17,765 nucleotides of DNA from the NCBI GenBank assembly GCA_036272735.1, contig DATAYF010000092.1:1-17765 (forward strand), in the 5' to 3' direction. Position 1 is the first letter of the stretch. Every line of letters starts with the position of its first letter. The position numbers were made by a program, and so were the translations under genes. The notes beneath the pieces were generated by a model. That model ran no database searches. It was not told the origin of the DNA and was given only the letters and a program-made list of their open reading frames with translations. Shown piece by piece: positions 13,373 to 17,765 of this stretch. The stretch comes from DATAYF01 sp036272735 (GTDB lineage Bacteria; Chloroflexota; Ktedonobacteria; Ktedonobacterales; Ktedonobacteraceae).

Positions 13373-15298
13373 ATGGATGCACGCCCTCTCGGTGCTCTGG
13401 GGCACCAGAAACCTGTTCAACGACTGATCGGGATGAGTATGTTACTCTGTTGTATGATCGGACTCCTCGCAGCCTTTTCGCTCTTTAATCCTTCTATTGC
13501 TCATGCTAATGCACAAAACGTGCAAAGCAATGCCGGAGGCAAGGTACCGGCGGCTCCGCCAGCGTCGCCCGGTCAACCCAACTTCGGCCAGAACGTCTAT
13601 ATTTTCAATGCTAGCATGCCACAGAGCCAGATCCAGGCGACCGTCGACGCAGTGGCAAACCAACAGGTCTCCAACCAGTTCGGAACTCAGCGCTATGCGC
13701 TGCTGTTCGAGCCCGGTACCTATGGATCCAGTAGCACCCCCCTCAACTTTCAGGTCGGCTACTACACCACCGTAGCGGGCCTCGGCCTCTCCCCGAACGA
13801 TGTCGTCATCAACGGGTCCGTCGACGTATACAACCAGTGCTTCGGCGCTAACAATTGCATCGCGCTTGATAACTTCTGGCGCTCATTGTCGAACCTGACC
13901 ATCAACGTGACCAACCCGAATGCTGGCTGCTACAAGGGCGAATTCTGGGCGGTGTCGCAGGCCGCGCCGATGCGCCGGGTCCACGTCAATGGGAACACCA
14001 CCCTTATGGACTATTGCTCTTCCCCGTCGTACGCGAGTGGCGGCTTCATCGCCGATTCAGAGTTCGATGGCGGTAATGTGGTCAATGGCTCGCAGCAGCA
14101 GTTCATGGTCCGGAATAGTAAGCTTGATAGCTGGAGCAATGGCGTCTGGAATCAGGTCTTCTCAGGCGTTGTGGGTGCGCCCGCCCAATGTTTCCCGGCT
14201 CAGAAGTCATGTGGCCCCTACACTACAGTCGCGGCCAGCCCGGTGACCCGCGAGGCACCATACCTGTACATGGACTCTAATGGGCACTACAATGTCTTCG
14301 TGCCCTCGACGCAGCGCAACTCTGTAGGCACAACATGGGCCAACGGAGCGACGCCTGGCTCGTCCATCTCTCTCAAGAAGTTCTTCATTGCTCAGCCAAC
14401 GGACTCCGCGTTGACGATCAATGCAGCATTGGCTTTAGGTAAGGACCTCATTCTGACGCCGGGTGTTTATCACCTGGGCCAGAGCCTCCTGGTCATGCAT
14501 CCCGATACTGTAGTACTCGGTCTCGGTTTCCCAACCCTGATCCCCGACAATGGAAACAAGGCAATGACGGTCTTCAGTGCGAAGGGGATCTCGATCTCAG
14601 GGTTGATCTTCGATGCAGGCGCAAAGACCTCTCCGGCGCTGTTGCAGGTCGGAATCGGCCACGCGCGCAGCGACAATGATGCCTCTGATCCGACAGCCCT
14701 TCAGGATGTGTTCTTCCGTATCGGCGGCGCAGAGCCGGGCAGCGCGACGAGCAGCCTGGTCGTCAACAGCGACAACGTCATTCTTGATGACGTCTGGGCA
14801 TGGCGGGCCGATCACGGCAACGGCGTGGGTTGGACCAGCAACACTGCTGATACCGGCGTCATCGTCAATGGTGACAACGTGACCGCGTATGGCCTGTTCG
14901 TCGAGCACTACCAGAAGTACGAGGTGATCTGGAACGGGAATGGTGGCACGGACATCTTCTTCCAGAATGAGATGCCCTACGACCCGCCCAGCCAGGCGGC
15001 GTGGATGGAGGCTCCCGGCGTCAACGGCTGGGCGGCCTTCAAGGTTGCCAACACTGTGACCAGCTTCAGTGGGTATGGTATGGGCAGCTATAGCTTCTTC
15101 AACCAGGGGGTGAACATCTACGCCGCACACGCGTTTGAGGTCCCCACCACCCTGCCGAAGTCAAGTCTCCACGATCTGCTCACGATCTTCCTCTCCACTG
15201 GCGGATCCGGTGGCATTCTGAACGTGGTCAACGATACCGGTGGGTCGTCGACTATCGCCAACCCGGATGTCCCGGTCACCGTGGTGAGCTATCCGTAA
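13373..15298 (+). CDS. Secreted right-handed beta-helix protein (actinomycete 'adenylyl cyclase'-annotated type)
   Basis: I chose ATG 13373, with AGGAG five bases upstream. The same frame opens earlier at GTG 13334, which would remove the ribosome-binding site. The 641-residue product begins with a long signal peptide (MSMLLCCMIGLLAAFSLF, then AHA, with likely cleavage near 45). The mature part has a pectate-lyase-like beta-helix character: short repeated strands such as YTTVAGLGLSPNDVVINGSV, TVVLGLGFPTLIPDN, ISISGLIFDAGA and VILDDVWAWRADHG. I recognise long secreted proteins of Streptomyces and relatives with the same motifs (FWRSLSNLTINV, AAPMRRVHVNG, GWTSNTADTGVIVNGDNVTAYGL), often annotated as adenylyl cyclase or GH55-like. 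I see no cyclase motif. It is probably polysaccharide-binding or -degrading, but no catalytic residue can be assigned. Codon use in the mature part is GC-richer than in its neighbours. Confidence 0.85.
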   Translation: MDARPLGALGHQKPVQRLIGMSMLLCCMIGLLAAFSLFNPSIAHANAQNVQSNAGGKVPAAPPASPGQPNFGQNVYIFNASMPQSQIQATVDAVANQQVSNQFGTQRYALLFEPGTYGSSSTPLNFQVGYYTTVAGLGLSPNDVVINGSVDVYNQCFGANNCIALDNFWRSLSNLTINVTNPNAGCYKGEFWAVSQAAPMRRVHVNGNTTLMDYCSSPSYASGGFIADSEFDGGNVVNGSQQQFMVRNSKLDSWSNGVWNQVFSGVVGAPAQCFPAQKSCGPYTTVAASPVTREAPYLYMDSNGHYNVFVPSTQRNSVGTTWANGATPGSSISLKKFFIAQPTDSALTINAALALGKDLILTPGVYHLGQSLLVMHPDTVVLGLGFPTLIPDNGNKAMTVFSAKGISISGLIFDAGAKTSPALLQVGIGHARSDNDASDPTALQDVFFRIGGAEPGSATSSLVVNSDNVILDDVWAWRADHGNGVGWTSNTADTGVIVNGDNVTAYGLFVEHYQKYEVIWNGNGGTDIFFQNEMPYDPPSQAAWMEAPGVNGWAAFKVANTVTSFSGYGMGSYSFFNQGVNIYAAHAFEVPTTLPKSSLHDLLTIFLSTGGSGGILNVVNDTGGSSTIANPDVPVTVVSYP

Positions 15299-15316
15299 CG
15301 ATTGACGCTGTCTGAT

Positions 15317-15364
15317 CACGAACGATGAAGCCCCGCCTCTAGAGGCGGGGCTTCATCGTTCGTG
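15317..15364. terminator. 48-nt perfect palindrome downstream of the beta-helix gene
   Basis: CACGAACGATGAAGCCCC followed by GCCTCT is a 24-base arm that is exactly mirrored by AGAGGC, GGGGCTTCATCG and TTCGTG, with no loop or mismatch. In RNA this gives a very strong stem. There is no T-run on either side, so it would be a rho-independent terminator only in a loose sense, or an mRNA stabiliser. It begins 18 bases after the stop codon. The GCCCCGCC/GGCGGGGC core recalls IS200/IS605-type end hairpins. Confidence 0.55.
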
Positions 15365-15608
15365 GCCGGTAGTGAGAATTTCGCCGTAACTCCGATTCAT
15401 TATGAAAATGTGACCTAACTCATAGTATGTAGACAAAATATCAGTATCATAAGCGTATAACCTATATAGCGAATATAGCAAAAAATGATGGTATGCAAGA
15501 TCGTCACAGATTCTCTCCGTCTCTCTATAATGGAAAAGCCTCTTAAAGAAGCTTCTTAAAATGTTCCTCTTGTTGAAAAAGCTTCTCCAAAAGAAAGAAA
15601 CGTTTCAC
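15365..15608 (+). promoter_or_regulatory. Upstream region of the lipoprotein gene with likely promoter
   Basis: This A/T-rich stretch of 244 bp contains a perfect -10 TATAAT (15526-15531) and a weaker -35 GTCACA (15503-15508) with 17-bp spacing. Transcription would start near 15538, leaving a leader of about 70 nt. No strong Shine-Dalgarno precedes ATG 15609, only AAAGAAAGAAA. I see no other gene in it. Confidence 0.5.
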
Positions 15609-16325
15609 ATGAAAAAAATACTCATGAGTGTGGTAGCCCTGATTTGTTTGGGTGTGCTCGCCAGTTGCGGCTCCTTACCGTCTGTACCGCAGGCGAGAGT
15701 GTTGGCACTCCCGCCAAGAGTCACCACGGCTCCCAGCACAGCAACACCACAACCAACGTCGCCTGCGGCACAACCAGTAGCGCATCCTGCCTCGGTGCCC
15801 TTCACTGTGGCGAGCGTCGCTCTCTCGGTCAATCCCACGAGTATCGCGAGCAAGACCTGTGGTAGCCTCGCCAGCTTCACTTATACCGCTGTCTTCCATA
15901 TTCCGGCACACACCGCTGGTGGCACCATTCGGTTCGCCTATACTCTCAACAATGGGCGTTCGCAGACCACCAGAACGATAACAGTCGATGCTGGCGAGAC
16001 CAGCAAGACGTTTACGTTCTTCATCTCTGGTACCCTCTCTCCCGATCACACCTATCCAGGAACGGCAATAGTTATGGTCACCGGCCCCAATCACGTCATC
16101 TCGCCTTCTGTGAAGCCAGGCGGGGCCTGTATGGAGCCGGGACCTTTCCGGGTGACCACTGTCTCGATGAGAGTCAACCCGACCAGCATCGCTGGTAAGA
16201 GCTGCGGGACTTTCCTCACCGCCACCTATACGGCGATGTTCCACCTGGCTCCCAACGGTCCTGTGGGGACCATTCACTTTGAAGAGGGGGCCGCCGCATT
16301 CCCCTCGCCGAAAGTCTGGGGTTAG
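15609..16325 (+). pseudogene. Repeat-containing lipoprotein gene truncated by an IS200/IS605 insertion
   Basis: The product starts at ATG 15609 with MKKILMSVVALICLGV and the lipobox LASC (C20), so it would be an exported, lipid-anchored protein. An in-frame upstream ATG (15561) would add 16 residues before the signal. After a Pro/Ala/Thr linker come tandem beta-sandwich-like repeats. Repeat 1 (about 67-175) starts VASVALSVNPTSIASKTCGS and includes GGTIRFAYTLNNG. Repeat 2 (from about 182) starts VTTVSMRVNPTSIAGKSCGT but breaks off at GTIHFE. The last ~14 codons (EGAAAFPSPKVWG) come from the left end of the inserted element and reach a chance stop. The rest of repeat 2 and any later domains should lie beyond the element, outside the window. 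No function known; probably surface-exposed. Confidence 0.75.
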
Positions 16326-16332
16326 GCGGCCC
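16288..16332 (+). repeat. Left-end hairpin of the IS200/IS605 element
   Basis: The arms GGGCCGCC and GGCGGCCC (8 bp, perfect) enclose a second stem CCCC/GGGG, with 16 to 18 unpaired bases at the top. In this family TnpA binds a subterminal hairpin at the left end and cuts a few bases 5' of it. This places cleavage near 16280-16284. Confidence 0.65.
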
Positions 16333-16343
16333 ACCTCGGCCAT

Positions 16344-16372
16344 TTGACTTGTATGGTATACCATAGTATAAT
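16344..16372 (+). promoter_or_regulatory. Strong promoter of tnpA with a palindrome in the spacer
   Basis: TTGACT (16344-16349), 17 bp, TATAAT (16367-16372). The spacer contains TATGGTATACCATA (16352-16365), a perfect 14-bp palindrome between the two boxes, an operator-like position. The expected start of transcription falls at about 16379-16380, at the tnpA ATG itself, so the message would be leaderless. Confidence 0.7.
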
Positions 16373-16379
16373 AAGTGGC

Positions 16380-16775
16380 ATGAGAGAGCAATATACCAAG
16401 CATGTCACCTATAAAATAGGCTATCATTTTGTGTGGTGTCCTAAGTATCGCAAGGCTATTCTTGTGGGGGATGTTGCACAGTTCATCGCTGCCGAGATCA
16501 GACGTTTGTGTGAGACAAACACGTGGGAAATTGGAGCGCTGAACATTCAGGAAGATCATGTGCACCTGTTTGTAAGTGCACCGCCTGCTATTGCGCCCGC
16601 CCTCATTGCCAATACCCTCAAAGGGATTACGGCCCGTCAGGTCTTTAAGCAATATCCCGCAGTCAAAAAGCAGCTCTGGGGTGGTTCGTTCTGGTCTCGT
16701 TCCTACTATGTGGGAACGGTTGGGGATATGACGGAAGAGACGGTCAAAAAGTACATCGAATTGGGGCAAGGCTAA
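16380..16775 (+). CDS. tnpA: IS200/IS605 transposase TnpA (Y1 HUH superfamily)
   Basis: This Y1 single-strand transposase has 131 residues, typical for TnpA. It cuts and rejoins single-stranded DNA at the element ends, covalently attaching through one tyrosine. Motifs are YHFVWCPKYRKAIL near the N-terminus, the HUH motif DHVHLFV (H60, H62), WGGSFWSRSYYVGTVGD, and the catalytic tyrosine Y125 in TVKKYIE. The start ATG 16380 is supported by homology and by the promoter ending eight bases before it; an upstream in-frame start would lie within the promoter. It has no Shine-Dalgarno. Its stop TAA overlaps the ATG of tnpB. All catalytic residues are present, so the enzyme looks active. Confidence 0.95.
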   Translation: MREQYTKHVTYKIGYHFVWCPKYRKAILVGDVAQFIAAEIRRLCETNTWEIGALNIQEDHVHLFVSAPPAIAPALIANTLKGITARQVFKQYPAVKKQLWGGSFWSRSYYVGTVGDMTEETVKKYIELGQG

Positions 16776-17765
16776 TGCAGAAGACCTTTAAATATCGGCT
16801 GTATGCCAATAAAGAAACCGAGAAAAAGTTGTTCTGGACGCGCGCCCGATGTCGCGAATTGTACAACGCGGCCCTGTCTGAACGTCGAGATGCTTACAAA
16901 TATGCAGGCAAGAGCATTACCTACTACGATCAGCAAAATGACCTGCCTGAAATCAAGCATGAGTTGCGAACAGAATATGAGGAGATTGCGGCCCACGTCT
17001 TGCAAGATGTGTTGCGTCGTCTCGACAAAGCCTTCAAGGCGTTCTTCCGACGCGTCAAGAATGGTGAGAAACCAGGATACCCCCGCTTTCAAGGGCGAGA
17101 CCGCTACGACTCCTTTACGTATCCCGATGGGGCTGGTTGGAAGCTGGAAGGGAACACATTGCACCTCTCAAAGATTGGCAGTGTCAAAATCAAGCTACAT
17201 CGCGCCGTCCAGGGCAAGATCAAGACGCTGACGATCAAGCGAGAAGTCGATCAGTGGTATGCGAGCTTCTCCTGTGAGGTCGATGATCCTCTCCCGTTAT
17301 CTCGAAGCATCGAGGATGTGGGCATTGACCTGGGGGTCTCACATCTGGCAACACTTTCCAATGGCGAGATGATTGAGCATCCTCGTCACTATCGTAAAGC
17401 GAAGAAGACGCTTGAGAAGCGTCAACAAGCCTTGTCTCGCAAGAAGCGAGGGAGCCGTCGCAGACAACGAGCCAAGAACATGATTGGGCGTGCCCATCGC
17501 AAGATACGCAACCAGCGTCGTGATAGCTTGCACAAAGCTTCACGTGCGCTAGTCAATCGCTATCAAGTGCTGGTCTTTGAGGATATCAAGATTGGCAATC
17601 TCACTCGTAAGCCCAAAGCGAAGCAAGATGAGCAGGGCACATATCTGCCCAATGGGGCCGCCGCAAAAGGTGGCTTAAACACAAGCATATTGGACGCGGG
17701 ATGGGGCATGTTTGTAGAAATGTGTGCAGTCAAAGCGGTAGAGGCTGGACGCACACTGCTCAAAG
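16775..17765 (+). CDS. tnpB: RNA-guided nuclease TnpB (IS200/IS605 OrfB), 3' end outside the window
   Basis: A frame open for 330 codons from ATG 16775 (overlapping the tnpA stop by one base, TAATG) to the window edge; about 60-80 residues are missing. The N-terminus MQKTFKYRLYANKETEKKLF is typical of OrfB. Then follow ADVxRRLDKAF-like helices (VLQDVLRRLDKAFKAFFRRV), PRFQGRDRYDSF, and a RuvC-I motif VGIDLGVSHLATLSNG with D185. The Arg/Lys-rich bridge helix region is RQQALSRKKRGSRRRQRAK, and RuvC-II is LVFEDIKIGNL with E269. The C-terminal zinc ribbon and third RuvC aspartate would lie beyond the edge. TnpB proteins use an omegaRNA from the element's right end to cut DNA next to a short target-adjacent motif, helping retain the element. 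Activity cannot be judged without the missing end. Confidence 0.93.
   Translation, partial: MQKTFKYRLYANKETEKKLFWTRARCRELYNAALSERRDAYKYAGKSITYYDQQNDLPEIKHELRTEYEEIAAHVLQDVLRRLDKAFKAFFRRVKNGEKPGYPRFQGRDRYDSFTYPDGAGWKLEGNTLHLSKIGSVKIKLHRAVQGKIKTLTIKREVDQWYASFSCEVDDPLPLSRSIEDVGIDLGVSHLATLSNGEMIEHPRHYRKAKKTLEKRQQALSRKKRGSRRRQRAKNMIGRAHRKIRNQRRDSLHKASRALVNRYQVLVFEDIKIGNLTRKPKAKQDEQGTYLPNGAAAKGGLNTSILDAGWGMFVEMCAVKAVEAGRTLLK

Larger units (their letters stand above)
16284..17765 (+). mobile_element. IS200/IS605 family element, left part (tnpA-tnpB), runs off the window
   Basis: The left end begins just after the lipoprotein codons ending ...CACTTTGAA (16275-16283). An imperfect hairpin, GGGCCGCC (16288-16295) with GGCGGCCC (16325-16332) and an inner CCCC/GGGG pair (16301-16304 with 16318-16321), has the position and shape of the TnpA-recognised left-end structure. 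Then come tnpA and tnpB, overlapping by one base. These elements move as single strands without target duplication. The right end, including the omegaRNA scaffold, is outside the window. Confidence 0.85.

Noticed and set aside
13144..13488. 114-codon plus-strand frame before the beta-helix gene
   Set aside because: It covers the CHAP hairpin and the promoter of the next gene and overlaps its signal peptide in another frame.
15675..16769. 364-codon minus-strand frame spanning the lipoprotein and tnpA
   Set aside because: It crosses an insertion junction and runs opposite two supported genes, so it cannot be an ancestral gene.
1..17765. CRISPR array, tRNA, rRNA or defence island
   Set aside because: No regularly spaced direct repeats, no tRNA cloverleaf, no rRNA sequence and no defence-type protein families were seen.

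Overview
The window looks like part of a Ktedonobacteria-type (Chloroflexota) chromosome: a sugar-scavenging, cell-wall-active soil bacterium. The basis is protein character recalled from the families (an intact IS982-like transposase, DUF1801 and DUF1761 proteins, a membrane-anchored CHAP protein, an actinomycete-like secreted beta-helix protein, IS200/IS605 elements), plus moderate GC and sigma70-like promoters. No rRNA, tRNA or marker gene is present, so this assignment is an inference.

Layout. (1) 1-2763 is a mobile-element-rich accessory segment. It holds a possible right-end remnant of a TnpB-type element (1-276), an intact IS982-family transposase on the minus strand (305-1174), a DUF1801 gene (1436-1831, plus) with a transposase-like HTH remnant fused in front, and a DUF1761 membrane-protein gene (1974-2369, minus). 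A perfect 19-bp inverted repeat at 277-295 and 2745-2763 brackets everything from the transposase to just past the DUF1761 gene. (2) 2775-4284 carries an SDR oxidoreductase and a TetR-family regulator, both minus, with a perfect palindrome between them that is a good operator candidate. (3) 4430-11387 is a minus-strand glycoside-use locus in transcription order: LacI-family regulator, Tat/lipoprotein-type sugar-binding protein, two ABC permeases, and a cytoplasmic GH3 beta-glucosidase/xylosidase ending in a terminator. No ATPase is encoded. Three ATTACCGGTAAT-like boxes lie in and upstream of the lacI promoter. (4) 12029-15298, on the plus strand, holds a membrane-anchored CHAP-domain protein and a large secreted beta-helix protein whose mature part has a different, GC-rich codon style. 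It is followed by a 48-nt perfect palindrome. (5) 15609-16325 is a repeat-containing lipoprotein gene cut off by an IS200/IS605 element (from about 16284) that carries tnpA and tnpB; tnpB runs off the right edge.

How the genes work together. The binding protein and two permeases should import a beta-linked oligosaccharide or glycoside, using an ATPase encoded elsewhere. The GH3 enzyme, which has no signal peptide, should hydrolyse it inside the cell, and the LacI protein should sense the sugar and control its own promoter and probably the operon. The TetR/SDR pair looks like a separate small-molecule-responsive unit. The most notable structures are the IR-bounded segment carrying passenger genes, the operator arrays, the mosaic beta-helix gene, and the lipoprotein gene interrupted by IS200/IS605, whose junction suggests a TnpB target-adjacent motif. 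I saw no clear new defence or metabolic system.
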